Position numbers and translations under genes: made by a program
In this document: positions 6,798 to 13,540 of the stretch, piece by piece
Position numbering within the stretch: the first letter of the stretch is position 1
Layout: every line of letters starts with the position of its first letter
Notes under the pieces: generated by a model
Told to the model about the DNA's origin: nothing
Database searches by the model: none
Seen by the model: the letters and a program-made list of their open reading frames with translations, nothing else
Source of the DNA: an uncultured Oscillospiraceae bacterium
GTDB lineage: Bacteria; Bacillota_A; Clostridia; Oscillospirales; Oscillospiraceae
DNA length: 18,551 nucleotides
Assembly: GCA_900754605.1 (NCBI GenBank)
Contig: CAAEDK010000290.1
Coordinates: 1 to 18,551, forward strand
Direction: 5' to 3'

Positions 6798-7220
6798 TCA
6801 GGCCAGTGACGCGCCCAGCTCGCGGCAGGCCGCCAGAGCGTCATCGTCCGGAGCCTCGTTGCAGATCACGCTTTCGCAGGCCAGATTGGCGCCGTCGTCG
6901 TTGCAGCGGGACTCCCAGCTGCGCATCCATTCGCCGTCGCCCCAGCCGTAGGAGCCAAACAGAGCGATGTTCTTCCCGCTCAGCCTGCCCTCACAGGCGG
7001 TGAACATGGGCTCGAACTTGCTCTCCTCCAGCTGCTCCGACCCCATGGAGGGGCAGCCAAAGGCGATGGCGGAATACTCGCCGACCTGCTCCGGCGAGAA
7101 CTCTGCGGCGGTAATCACAGACACCTCAGCGCCTTTGCCCTTGGCGCCTTCGGCCACCGCCATTGCCATGGCCTCGGTGTTTCCCGTGCCGCTCCAATAC
7201 ACAACTGCAACTTTACTCAT
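6798..7220 (-). CDS. Flavodoxin
   Basis: This 140-residue protein is the size of a short-chain flavodoxin, an FMN-bound electron carrier that replaces ferredoxin when iron is scarce. The phosphate-binding loop is clear at residues 9-16 (WSGTGNTE), right after the first strand KVAVVYW. FMN-stacking loops follow in AFGCPSMGSEQLEE and in LFGSYGWGDGEWMRSW, and the end is typical (EAPDDDALAACRELGASL). The ATG at 7220 is chosen over a TTG at 7229, which would lie only 3 bp from the AAAGG site. The gene lies 44 bp downstream of DUF3793, behind a promoter with two GTTAGC operators. This fits induction on metal, most likely iron, limitation. Confidence 0.92.
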   Translation of the reverse strand: MSKVAVVYWSGTGNTEAMAMAVAEGAKGKGAEVSVITAAEFSPEQVGEYSAIAFGCPSMGSEQLEESKFEPMFTACEGRLSGKNIALFGSYGWGDGEWMRSWESRCNDDGANLACESVICNEAPDDDALAACRELGASLA

Positions 7221-7264
7221 AAGACTCAACGACCTTTCTTTCTGGATTTGTTATGGTAGAAACA

Positions 7265-7816
7265 TCAACCAGCCACGGTGAGCTGCTCGATGGATTTCCC
7301 TTGCTGCCACTGCCGGGAGTAGATTTTGCTGCACATCTCGTATTTTTCAAAGATGCTCCTGGCGGCCTGTTCGTCGCCGTAGACCTTCCAGCAGCCCACG
7401 CACTTGTGATTGCACGCCCGATTGCAGATAAAGCCCAGCACATCCTCCGGCGGATAGCTCAAAAACAGTCCGATCTCATGGGGAAATTCCCCCTCGCTCC
7501 GGAGCCGGTGGATCAGGTGAACCACACAGCCATTGGGATTTTCCGGCACATAGCCGTATTTGAGAAGCAATGCTCTGGCGCGGTGATCAGTCAGATCGCT
7601 CTCCAGCGCATGGGGCCGGTAGGCGTAAATCAAAGCTCGGCCTTTGCAAACCCGAAGCGGCAGGATGCGAATGCCCTTGGGCACCAGTTTCTTGTTCAGC
7701 CGGCACAAGTCTCGCGTCAGATCCTTCCGGCTGGGGCAGGCGCAGGAAAAGAGATTTCCCGTCTTGATCCCGGCCAGGGTGGGAGAGCAGTGACGAATCA
7801 GCAGATCCTCTGACAT
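7265..7816 (-). CDS. DUF3793 family protein
   Basis: This 183-residue protein matches the DUF3793 pattern as I know it: an N-terminal HCSPTLAGIKTGNLFSC, a middle section KLVPKGIRILPLR, then GEFPHEIGLFLSYPPEDV and a cysteine-rich C-terminal segment (CNRACNHKCVGCWKVYGDE). The four cysteines are spaced C-x3-C-x3-C-x2-C, and there is also a CxC near residue 25, so metal or Fe-S binding is possible but unproven. No catalytic motif or membrane segment is visible. The ATG at 7816 follows GAGGGA; the in-frame GTG at 7831 overlaps that site. It is the first gene after a consensus promoter with two operators and is followed by flavodoxin, so a role in electron transfer or metal stress is plausible. Confidence 0.8.
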   Translation of the reverse strand: MSEDLLIRHCSPTLAGIKTGNLFSCACPSRKDLTRDLCRLNKKLVPKGIRILPLRVCKGRALIYAYRPHALESDLTDHRARALLLKYGYVPENPNGCVVHLIHRLRSEGEFPHEIGLFLSYPPEDVLGFICNRACNHKCVGCWKVYGDEQAARSIFEKYEMCSKIYSRQWQQGKSIEQLTVAG

Positions 7817-7888
7817 AGGCGTTTCCCTCACAAAATCATGTCCATGCGAAGACTGTACGGCAAAATGAAAAAACGGACAGTAAACACG

Positions 7889-7904
7889 GTTAGCAATAGC
7901 TAAC
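7889..7904 (-). promoter_or_regulatory. Palindromic operator, site B
   Basis: GTTAGC-AATA-GCTAAC is a perfect 6+6 palindrome. It lies 48 bp (centre to centre) from site C, downstream of the DUF3793 promoter, about 70 bp before the DUF3793 start codon. Putative DtxR-type repressor site. Confidence 0.75.
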
Positions 7905-7936
7905 TAAAGTGCCAAATATATAGCTGCCGCCTCTTG

Positions 7937-7952
7937 GTTAGCGGTAGCTAAC
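7937..7952 (-). promoter_or_regulatory. Palindromic operator, site C, at the start site of the flavodoxin operon
   Basis: GTTAGC-GGTA-GCTAAC begins 7 bp downstream of the TATAAT of the DUF3793-flavodoxin promoter, so it covers the expected transcription start. This is a classical position for a repressor. It also lies in the region divergent to the DtxR-type gene at 8079. Confidence 0.8.
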
Positions 7953-7959
7953 TAATGCA

Positions 7960-7988
7960 ATTATATACAGGGCAAATTCGCTTGTCAA
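7960..7988 (-). promoter_or_regulatory. Consensus sigma-70-type promoter of the DUF3793-flavodoxin operon
   Basis: TTGACA (7988-7983), a 17-bp spacer and TATAAT (7965-7960) form a perfect match to the vegetative consensus on the minus strand. So strong a promoter needs repression, which the two operators downstream can provide. Confidence 0.85.
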
Positions 7989-8039
7989 GAGGACGAACGG
8001 ATTTTGCTGACAGAAAAAATGGCGCTTGTCGGACGCCTG

Positions 8040-8048
8040 TGTTATAAT
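8040..8048 (+). promoter_or_regulatory. Extended -10 promoter of the DtxR-type gene
   Basis: TGTTATAAT is an extended -10 (TG-n-TATAAT) that ends 30 bp before the ATG at 8079. No good -35 is present, which is usual for this promoter type. The nearest GTTAGC operator is about 90 bp upstream, so autoregulation would be indirect or weak. Confidence 0.55.
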
Positions 8049-8078
8049 AAGCAAAACGCCCGTTTTTTGGAGGTTCCT

Positions 8079-8474
8079 ATGGCGATTCACGAGTCTGGCC
8101 AGATGTATCTGGAAACCATTTATATTCTCTCACAGAACAGCACCTTTGTTCGGGCTATCGATGTGGGAGAGCGGTTGGGCTTTACCAAGCCCAGCGTCAG
8201 CAGAGCCATGTCCATTCTGAAAAAGGACGGATATGTGAATGTGGATGCTGACGGAGCGATCACCCTGACGGAGACCGGGCTTGCCATTGCTAAGACGATG
8301 TATACCCGCCACACGGTGTTGAGCCAGATGCTGATGGAATTGGGCGTGGACGAGGAGACTGCGACCGAGGATGCCTGCCGGATCGAGCATGTGATCAGCG
8401 AAAAATCCTTCGCGGCGGTGCAGGCGCACTTGGAGCAGGTAACGAAAATGCGGGAAGATGCGCACGGGCAATGA
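8079..8474 (+). CDS. DtxR/MntR-family metal-dependent transcriptional regulator (copy 2)
   Basis: This 131-residue repressor has a winged helix (FTKPSVSRAMSILKKDGYV) and a dimerisation domain but no SH3-like domain. Alignable primary-site ligands are Met9 and Glu12 (GQMYLE), His78, Cys100, Glu103 and His104 (DACRIEH). Met plus Cys-x-x-Glu-His is the pattern of the iron-sensing DtxR and IdeR proteins, in contrast to the Asp-type MntR pattern. The ATG at 8079 is preceded by TTTTTTGGAGGTTCCT, so I reject an upstream in-frame start at 8004, which lies before the promoter. It is divergent from the flavodoxin operon, across two GTTAGC palindromes, and is my best candidate for the protein that binds all six copies. 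With metal bound it would repress those promoters. Confidence 0.88.
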   Translation: MAIHESGQMYLETIYILSQNSTFVRAIDVGERLGFTKPSVSRAMSILKKDGYVNVDADGAITLTETGLAIAKTMYTRHTVLSQMLMELGVDEETATEDACRIEHVISEKSFAAVQAHLEQVTKMREDAHGQ

Positions 8475-8551
8475 GCCTATGCAAATTTGGCGGACTTTGC
8501 TATCGAGCAGCAATGCGATAAGTGAATACTTGCCATTTGGCACGGAATATT

Positions 8552-8591
8552 AAATGAGGTGGAGCCTTGATATGGCTTCCACCTCATTTTT
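8552..8591. terminator. Bidirectional intrinsic terminator
   Basis: AAATGAGGTGGAGCC (8552-8566) pairs with the complementary arm at 8574-8589 with one bulged base, followed by TTTTT on the plus strand and preceded by a short A/T-rich run. It separates the DtxR-type gene from the convergent small membrane-protein operon. I see nothing else in 8475-8672. Confidence 0.85.
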
Positions 8592-8672
8592 ATGTGATCT
8601 GCGCTTTTGAATCAGGAGCAGCCTGCTGTGTAAGTTCACCGCCAAGTGTACCTGCTCCATAGCTCCAAACGC

Positions 8673-8816
8673 TTACGGCAGCTCATCCTTATGTGTCTGC
8701 TGGCTTTTCAAAACCTTTCGGGCTGCTTTTTTGATTTTATGGCACACGCCAAGAATAGCGATGCAAAACAGCAAGGCCGCTAATCCATATCCAAACGACT
8801 GCGTTGCCATGTTCAT
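8673..8816 (-). CDS. Small membrane protein (47 residues), unrecognised family
   Basis: ATG at 8816 to TAA at 8675-8673 encodes 47 residues: a short N-terminus, one hydrophobic helix (YGLAALLFCIAILGVC) and a basic, Lys/Arg-rich tail (HKIKKAARKVLKSQQTHKDE). By the positive-inside rule the tail would be in the cytoplasm. A GAGG ribosome binding site lies 7 bp upstream. The gene follows the HMA protein by 36 bp and precedes a terminator, so it is the third gene of the methyltransferase operon. The His and Cys at the membrane-cytoplasm border could touch metal, but no function can be assigned. Confidence 0.6.
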   Translation of the reverse strand: MNMATQSFGYGLAALLFCIAILGVCHKIKKAARKVLKSQQTHKDELP

Positions 8817-8852
8817 ATTCACGCCTCTTTTCTGGCCCTGCCGCCAATGAAC

Positions 8853-9098
8853 TCAACCAAACAATCCTCTCTTTTTGTACGGCTCCTTCTGGATCGTGCC
8901 GACCTCATACCCCGTGCTGCGAATGGCGTTCATAACAGCCTCCGTGTCCAGCTCTGTTTCAGAGAGGATCACGGTCTGGTTTTTGCTCCGGGAAGAACTC
9001 ACCTTTTTGACCGGGCAGGCTTTGCGCACGGCGTCATTGACATGAGCCTCGCACATCCCGCACACCATTCCGTTGACTTCCACTGTGTACTTCCACAT
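8853..9098 (-). CDS. Heavy-metal-associated (HMA) domain protein, metallochaperone-like
   Basis: This 81-residue protein is a single ferredoxin-like HMA domain. The metal-binding loop is GMVCGMC at residues 10-16 (Cys13, Cys16), and the rest fits the fold (VRKACPVKKVSSSRSKNQTVILSETELDTEAVMNAIRSTGYEV). Such proteins carry Cu(I) or other soft metals to P-type ATPases or other partners. The C-terminal tail (KEPYKKRGLFG) is basic. The ribosome binding site AAGGAGG lies inside the last codons of the methyltransferase gene, only 6 bp separate the two genes, and they must be cotranscribed. The P-type ATPase at 3159 lacks its own CxxC domain, so it is one conceivable partner, though the two genes are in separate operons. 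Confidence 0.85.
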   Translation of the reverse strand: MWKYTVEVNGMVCGMCEAHVNDAVRKACPVKKVSSSRSKNQTVILSETELDTEAVMNAIRSTGYEVGTIQKEPYKKRGLFG

Positions 9099-9104
9099 AA
9101 TTTC

Positions 9105-9791
9105 TCATTCCTCCTTGACTTTAGTATGATTGAGCTGCGCGGACCGGATGGTGGTCTGCCGTGCCGCAGTCCGTTCATCCGGGATCTTCCTGGCTATCAG
9201 ACAGCACAGCGGCGCCAACGAACTTCCGAGAAGCTGATGGCGAACGATGGAATAGCCGCACTCGGACAGGTATGCCATCAGCTCCCCGGCAGTCCAGACA
9301 TGGTATACCCGAAAGCCGGACAGCCCCATGAACCAGAGCCGGAGTCTGGCGCTGCGGCTTTTGCCCCAGACAAAGGTGGGGGCGAACAGCCATCCCCCTG
9401 GCTTCAGAACCCGACAGGCTTCCACCAGAGCTTTTTCGGGGTGAGGCATGACATGGAGGGCGTTGGAGATCACGACCGCATCGAAGCTCTCCGGGCCGTA
9501 GGGCAGCTTGGTGGCGTCCTGGACGGAGAAATGGAGCCGAGACGAATGCACCTGCTTTTTGGCCTGACGGATCATTTCAGCTGAAAAGTCGGTTGCCTCC
9601 CAGCTCCGGACACATGGAGAAAGCGGCACGGACAGCTGACCTGTTCCGCAGGCCAACTCCAGCACATCCATGTCCCGTTTCAGAAAAGGGCGCATTGCTT
9701 TGCATATCTGCTGATAGGTTGTCTGAGAGCGGCGCATGAAACCGGAGTAATGCCGTGAAAACCGCTCCCAAAACTGCTTGTTGTCATCCAT
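9105..9791 (-). CDS. Class I SAM-dependent methyltransferase (UbiE/Methyltransf_11 type)
   Basis: This 228-residue enzyme has the Rossmann SAM-binding motif I at residues 43-53 (VLELACGTGQ), the acidic second motif region (WEATDFSAEMI), a third motif (VQDATKLPYGPESFDAVVISNALHV) and the post-motif VEACRVLKPGG. It belongs to the broad small-molecule methyltransferase group, and the substrate cannot be read. The conserved Cys set of arsenite methyltransferases is not evident. The ATG at 9791 has GAGGTGA 12 bp upstream. The gene heads an operon with a CxxC metal-binding protein and a small membrane protein, and its promoter carries a GTTAGC operator over the start site. A role in metal stress or metallophore modification is an inference from that context. 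Confidence 0.85.
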   Translation of the reverse strand: MDDNKQFWERFSRHYSGFMRRSQTTYQQICKAMRPFLKRDMDVLELACGTGQLSVPLSPCVRSWEATDFSAEMIRQAKKQVHSSRLHFSVQDATKLPYGPESFDAVVISNALHVMPHPEKALVEACRVLKPGGWLFAPTFVWGKSRSARLRLWFMGLSGFRVYHVWTAGELMAYLSECGYSIVRHQLLGSSLAPLCCLIARKIPDERTAARQTTIRSAQLNHTKVKEE

Positions 9792-9814
9792 ACAATATGG
9801 TCACCTCAATGATG

Positions 9815-9830
9815 GTTAGCGATTGCTAAC
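9815..9830 (-). promoter_or_regulatory. Palindromic operator, site D, over the methyltransferase promoter start
   Basis: GTTAGC-GATT-GCTAAC is a perfect 6+6 palindrome. It begins 3 bp downstream of the -10 box, so it covers the expected transcription start of the methyltransferase-HMA operon. This is the clearest repressor geometry of the six copies. Confidence 0.8.
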
Positions 9831-9833
9831 TAC

Positions 9834-9862
9834 ATCATACTCTTTGTCGCACGAAATTGCAA
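9834..9862 (-). promoter_or_regulatory. Promoter of the methyltransferase-HMA operon
   Basis: TTGCAA (9862-9857), a 17-bp spacer and TATGAT (9839-9834) on the minus strand make a good vegetative promoter directly abutting operator D. Confidence 0.75.
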
Positions 9863-9922
9863 GATGCCGCCATATTGGTTTTGCATGTTCTCTGGGATAA
9901 ATCAAGGGAAGAAGCGAGAACG

Positions 9923-9957
9923 AAGAATGACCGGGATACATCTCCCGGCCATTCTTT
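9923..9957 (-). terminator. Terminator downstream of the left ABC operon
   Basis: AAGAATGACCGGGA (9923-9936) pairs with the arm at 9943-9956. The only mismatch on the plus strand becomes a G-U pair in the leftward transcript, which supports minus-strand use. The hairpin begins 24 bp after the ABC gene stop codon, and only a broken T stretch follows. Confidence 0.7.
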
Positions 9958-9980
9958 CCGTTTCGTTCGGCTCACTGTGT

Positions 9981-11720
9981 TTACCGGCACCAACCGGTGG
10001 GATTGGAGCGGGCGGTGATGAAGCGGCGGTAAATGCCCTCCTCCGCCATAAGTTTGTCGTGGTCGCCGGCCTGAACGATGCGCCCCTGGTCGATAACCAG
10101 GATCTCATCGGCGTGGCGAATGGTATTGAGCCGGTGGGCAATGACCAGCAGGGTCTTGCCCCGGCACAGTTGGGTGATGGCCTCCTGGATGTAGCTCTCA
10201 TTGTCGGCGTCCACGCTGGCAGTGGCCTCATCCAGAATGACGATGGGAGCATCCTTCAGAATGCAGCGGGCAATGGAGATTCGCTGCCTCTCTCCGCCAG
10301 ATAGGCTGGCTCCACCTTCGCCGATAACAGTGTCAAAGCCGTCGGGCAGTTCCATGATGAAGTCATAGCATCGGGCTTTCCTGGCTGCCTCATAGACCTC
10401 CTCCCGTGTGGCGTCTGTCCGTCCCATGGCGATATTGTTATAGACGGTATCCTGGAAAAGATAGACCCGCTGGAACACCATGGAGATCTGATCCATCAGA
10501 TCAGAGAGAGGAATATCACGGATGTCCCTGCCCCGTACCAGAACCTGCCCCTGTTTCACATCCCAGAACCGGGAAAGCAGGTTGGCTACCGTACTCTTGC
10601 CGCCGCCAGAGGGCCCCACCAGGGCCAGCATCCGGTTTTTCTCCAGTGTGAAAGAGACATCATGCAGTACCTCTTTCTCCCCGTAGGCGAAGGTGACATT
10701 TCGGAACTCCACCTCCGGGGCACCGCCGGCTTTGGGTAAGGTCTCCCGGCCCCGGTCAGGTAGTTCTGGCTGGGCCAGTACCGCCTCGATCCGGTCCATG
10801 CAGGCGTTCATCACCGTCAGGCGGGTGGCTTGACTATAGAGCGCTTTAATGGGGCCGAAGAGGTCAAAGACGAAGAGCAAGACACCCAGCAGAAAGGTGA
10901 TGGAGAGCTGCCCACGGCCATAGAGCCAGAGTGACAGGGGGATTATCAGCACCGAGCCCAGACCGCACACCAGATAGAGGGCCCGCATCCAGGGAGCCTG
11001 GCTCTCCTCGAACTCGATGCTGACCTTGCGGCTCCGGGCGAAATTTTCGGTGAGTTGCTCGGAACGCTCTCCCAGCAGGTTGAAGGTCTTGGCAATACCA
11101 ATGCCCTCCACATAGTCCAGCACTGCCCGTGTGAGAGCCTCGCTCTGCTCCTGTCGGACATCAGAGTGAGCCAGGGTGCTCCCCAGGGAAGCGCGGCCCA
11201 GCTGCCAAATGATCCCTACCACCACCAAGGCGGCCAGTCCCAGCCAGGGATTCAGGAAGGCCAGCCACAGCACAAGAATGGCTTGGGCAAAGGTATAGCT
11301 CATCATGTTGGCAATGTCGTGCATACAGTTCTCCTCAATGAACACCATGTCGGTGGACAGAACGGAACTGATTTTGCCGATGTTGCCCTCTGTGAAATAG
11401 CCCATGGGCAGGCGGCGCAGATGCCGTCCCAGCTCCATGCGCAGATCGGCGAATACCATATAGCCCGCCGCGGCCTGGAGCCGGTCGGCGATGTTCTGGC
11501 ACAGGCACTCCAGCAGAACGCAGCCCACCGTGCCCACCGCCAGCCACAGGCACAGCCGTGCCGTCATGGTTCCCTGGAGAAAAGCGCTCAGGGCCAAGAA
11601 GGACAGACCGATGGGGGCCTTGGACAGCATGGCCTTCAGGAACGCAAAGACAAAGGCCAGCTTGATCCGCCCCTGATAGGGGCCGGATACGGACAGGATT
11701 CGTTTCATCAGCGCGATCAT
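9981..11720 (-). CDS. ABC transporter, fused membrane and ATPase half-transporter (left module, second gene)
   Basis: This 579-residue protein has an exporter-type six-helix membrane domain (about residues 1-330) followed by an ATPase domain: Walker A GPSGGGKST near 367, signature LSGGERQR near 471, Walker B VILDEATASVD near 497 and the switch His in IAHRL. All ATP-site residues are intact. Its start ATG overlaps the stop of the preceding ABC gene (ATGA), with GGAGG 9 bp upstream; an upstream in-frame start at 11783 is rejected. The overlap implies a heterodimer. The exporter fold is used both by drug or peptide exporters and by siderophore importers such as YbtPQ and IrtAB, so direction is open. 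It is closely related to the gene at 16774. Confidence 0.92.
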   Translation of the reverse strand: MIALMKRILSVSGPYQGRIKLAFVFAFLKAMLSKAPIGLSFLALSAFLQGTMTARLCLWLAVGTVGCVLLECLCQNIADRLQAAAGYMVFADLRMELGRHLRRLPMGYFTEGNIGKISSVLSTDMVFIEENCMHDIANMMSYTFAQAILVLWLAFLNPWLGLAALVVVGIIWQLGRASLGSTLAHSDVRQEQSEALTRAVLDYVEGIGIAKTFNLLGERSEQLTENFARSRKVSIEFEESQAPWMRALYLVCGLGSVLIIPLSLWLYGRGQLSITFLLGVLLFVFDLFGPIKALYSQATRLTVMNACMDRIEAVLAQPELPDRGRETLPKAGGAPEVEFRNVTFAYGEKEVLHDVSFTLEKNRMLALVGPSGGGKSTVANLLSRFWDVKQGQVLVRGRDIRDIPLSDLMDQISMVFQRVYLFQDTVYNNIAMGRTDATREEVYEAARKARCYDFIMELPDGFDTVIGEGGASLSGGERQRISIARCILKDAPIVILDEATASVDADNESYIQEAITQLCRGKTLLVIAHRLNTIRHADEILVIDQGRIVQAGDHDKLMAEEGIYRRFITARSNPTGWCR

Positions 11721-13468
11721 GCCTCGTCGCCTCCTTTCTCCGCAGAGACACGCCAGGCAGCGGCTCCCTCGGCAGCCCGCCACAGTTTTTCATAGGCGGG
11801 GCAAGTCTTTCGCAATGTATCGTGGCGGCCAATCCCTGCCACATTGCCCTGATCCAGCACCACGATCTGATCGGCACCTGCAATGGACTGAAGCCGGTGG
11901 GCGATGACGATGACCGTCTTGCCCCGGATCACCTCGGCAATGGCGGCGTTCATTTTCTCCTCATTCTCCGGGTCCAAAAAAGCGGTGGCCTCATCCAGCA
12001 CCACGATGGGAGCGTCCTTCAAAATCGCCCGGGCCAGGGCGATCCGCTGCCGCTCCCCGCCGGAAAGCCCTTTGCCGCCATCGCCGGCCATGGTATAGAT
12101 TCCTTTTTCCAGCCGTTTCAGAAACTCTCCGCATTGAGCCCGTTCCGCCGCCGCCAGCACCTCCTCGTCGGTGGCGCCGGGTCTTCCCAGCCGGATGTTC
12201 TCCAACAGGCTGGTGTTGAACAGGAACTGCTCCTGCGCGACGAAGGAGATCTGCTCATTCAGAGAGGCGAGGGACATCTCTCGCAGGTCTTGCCCCCCCA
12301 GCGTGATGCGTCCGTCCGTCACATCGTAAAAGTGGACCAGCAGCTTGGCAAGGGTCGATTTCCCGCTGCCGGATTCTCCCACCAAAGCGGTAAGGCTGCC
12401 CTGTGGGACAGAGAAGGAGACGCCGTGGAGGACTTCGTCCTTTTCGTAGGAAAACCGCACATTCTCAAAGCGGATCTGCAAATCGTTTCCGTTGAAATCC
12501 GTTTTTCCTTCTTTCAGGGGCGGAATATTGAACAGAGATTCCATTTGGTCGATCTTGTAGCTCAGCTGGGGCAGCACCGACATAAAGTTCATGGCTCGGA
12601 TCAGAGGCGGTCCCACGGAAAAAGACATGCACAATACCAGCGCGTAATCCGGCAAGGTAGAGGCGCCGGTGAGTACCAGATAGCCGCCGGCCGGCAGCAG
12701 CACCAGCGCCACGCAGGGCAAAATGCTGGTGTAGAGGGCCATCCACAGCCAGCAGGCCCGGAACCAATCCAGAGTAAAATCCCGGTAGTTTTTTACATCG
12801 GTCTCAAAGCGGTGATAGGACTCTCCGTCCCGGTTGAAGACTTTCACGACTTCCATGCCGTTGATGTACTCCACGATGGTGTTGTTCATTTTCTGCCCGG
12901 CGGCGTAGTAGTCTCCCATCTTGCTCATGCCGGAGCGGTACATCATGCCCATGGCCAGCACGCCCAGCGGGAGGGAGCAGAGGGAAAGCAGACCCAGCTT
13001 CCAGTCCGTGAGGAACATGGCCGCAAATACCACCACCGGCACCGCCAGATTGGACAGCCCTTCCGGCAGGGCGTGGGCCAGCAGAAGTTCCATGCTCTCA
13101 ATGTCGTCAATGAACATCTTCTTCCAGACTCCAACGCCCTTCTCCTGGATCGCGCCCAGGGGCTGCTTTTCCAGCTTGCTCTGGAGATGGAGCCGGAGGT
13201 TTTCCAAAGTATGATAGGCGGAGCGATGAGACAGAGCCAGCCCCTCCACATAAAGAAGGCTGTAGAGGACCATGCACAGAGCCATGGCCCCGGCGTTGAA
13301 CAGGGTTTCCTCCAACGTGAGACTGCCCCCAGTCAGCAGGGGTCTCAGCAGGCGGTAGAGGAAGAAATAGGGCAGCACGCTCATGGCCACGCCGGCCACC
13401 AGTACCAGAATGGAGGCATAAGTCGTCTTCCGGTGGCGTCCGGTGTAGCGCAGGACTTTTTGAAACAC
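11717..13468 (-). CDS. ABC transporter, fused membrane and ATPase half-transporter (left module, first gene)
   Basis: This 583-residue partner of the following gene has a membrane domain (for example TTYASILVLVAGVAMSVL at the N-terminus and VPVVVFAAMFLTDW in the middle), then an ATPase domain with Walker A GESGSGKST near 363, signature LSGGERQR near 465, Walker B VVLDEATAFLDPE near 489 and IAHRL. The start is GTG, with AAAGGAG 8 bp upstream. The ribosome binding site almost touches operator E. Intracellular loop text (NNTIVEYINGMEVVKVFNRDGESY) is clearly related to the gene at 15032 (NETIVEYIGGIEVIKAFNQG), its mirror counterpart. A TetR gene lies upstream, separated by a terminator. The substrate is unknown; metal-chelate import fits the operator context. 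Confidence 0.92.
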   Translation of the reverse strand: MFQKVLRYTGRHRKTTYASILVLVAGVAMSVLPYFFLYRLLRPLLTGGSLTLEETLFNAGAMALCMVLYSLLYVEGLALSHRSAYHTLENLRLHLQSKLEKQPLGAIQEKGVGVWKKMFIDDIESMELLLAHALPEGLSNLAVPVVVFAAMFLTDWKLGLLSLCSLPLGVLAMGMMYRSGMSKMGDYYAAGQKMNNTIVEYINGMEVVKVFNRDGESYHRFETDVKNYRDFTLDWFRACWLWMALYTSILPCVALVLLPAGGYLVLTGASTLPDYALVLCMSFSVGPPLIRAMNFMSVLPQLSYKIDQMESLFNIPPLKEGKTDFNGNDLQIRFENVRFSYEKDEVLHGVSFSVPQGSLTALVGESGSGKSTLAKLLVHFYDVTDGRITLGGQDLREMSLASLNEQISFVAQEQFLFNTSLLENIRLGRPGATDEEVLAAAERAQCGEFLKRLEKGIYTMAGDGGKGLSGGERQRIALARAILKDAPIVVLDEATAFLDPENEEKMNAAIAEVIRGKTVIVIAHRLQSIAGADQIVVLDQGNVAGIGRHDTLRKTCPAYEKLWRAAEGAAAWRVSAEKGGDEA

Positions 13469-13487
13469 AGTATCACTCCTTTTTTTA

Positions 13488-13503
13488 GTTAGTTATTGCT
13501 AAC
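13488..13503 (-). promoter_or_regulatory. Palindromic operator, site E, before the left ABC pair
   Basis: On the minus strand this reads GTTAGC-AATA-ACTAAC, identical to site F at 15000. It lies directly upstream of the ABC ribosome binding site and directly downstream of the TetR terminator. No strong promoter is visible between that terminator and this site. One half-site has a single mismatch (ACTAAC). Confidence 0.75.
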
Positions 13504-13514
13504 TTATTAGCGAG

Positions 13515-13540
13515 AAAAAAGCCTCCGCAGAGGCGTTTTT
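13515..13540 (-). terminator. Intrinsic terminator after the left TetR gene
   Basis: A short GC-rich stem (GCCTC at 13521-13525 with GAGGC at 13530-13534) with a CGCA loop is flanked by A6 and T5 runs. On the minus strand it ends in TTTTTT. It begins at the TetR stop codon, so ABC transcription needs readthrough or its own promoter. Confidence 0.75.

Noticed and set aside
8004..8078. An N-terminal extension of the second DtxR-type protein from an ATG-like start at 8004
   Set aside because: It would lie upstream of the TATAAT at 8043, lacks a ribosome binding site and adds 25 residues absent from the family; ATG 8079 has GGAGG at correct spacing.
9105..9791. Arsenite methyltransferase (ArsM)
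   Set aside because: The conserved ArsM cysteine pattern is not visible and there is no arsenic-resistance gene nearby; only the general SAM fold can be supported.
11822..13492. A 556-codon plus-strand open frame opposite the left ABC gene, and a similar 478-codon minus-strand frame at 15350-16786
   Set aside because: Both are antisense shadows of ABC genes in GC-rich DNA, without a good ribosome binding site or recognisable domain.
13488..13515. A promoter for the left ABC pair using TAATAA next to operator E
   Set aside because: The -10 match is weak and no -35 is found at 16-18 bp; I report the absence of a clear promoter instead.
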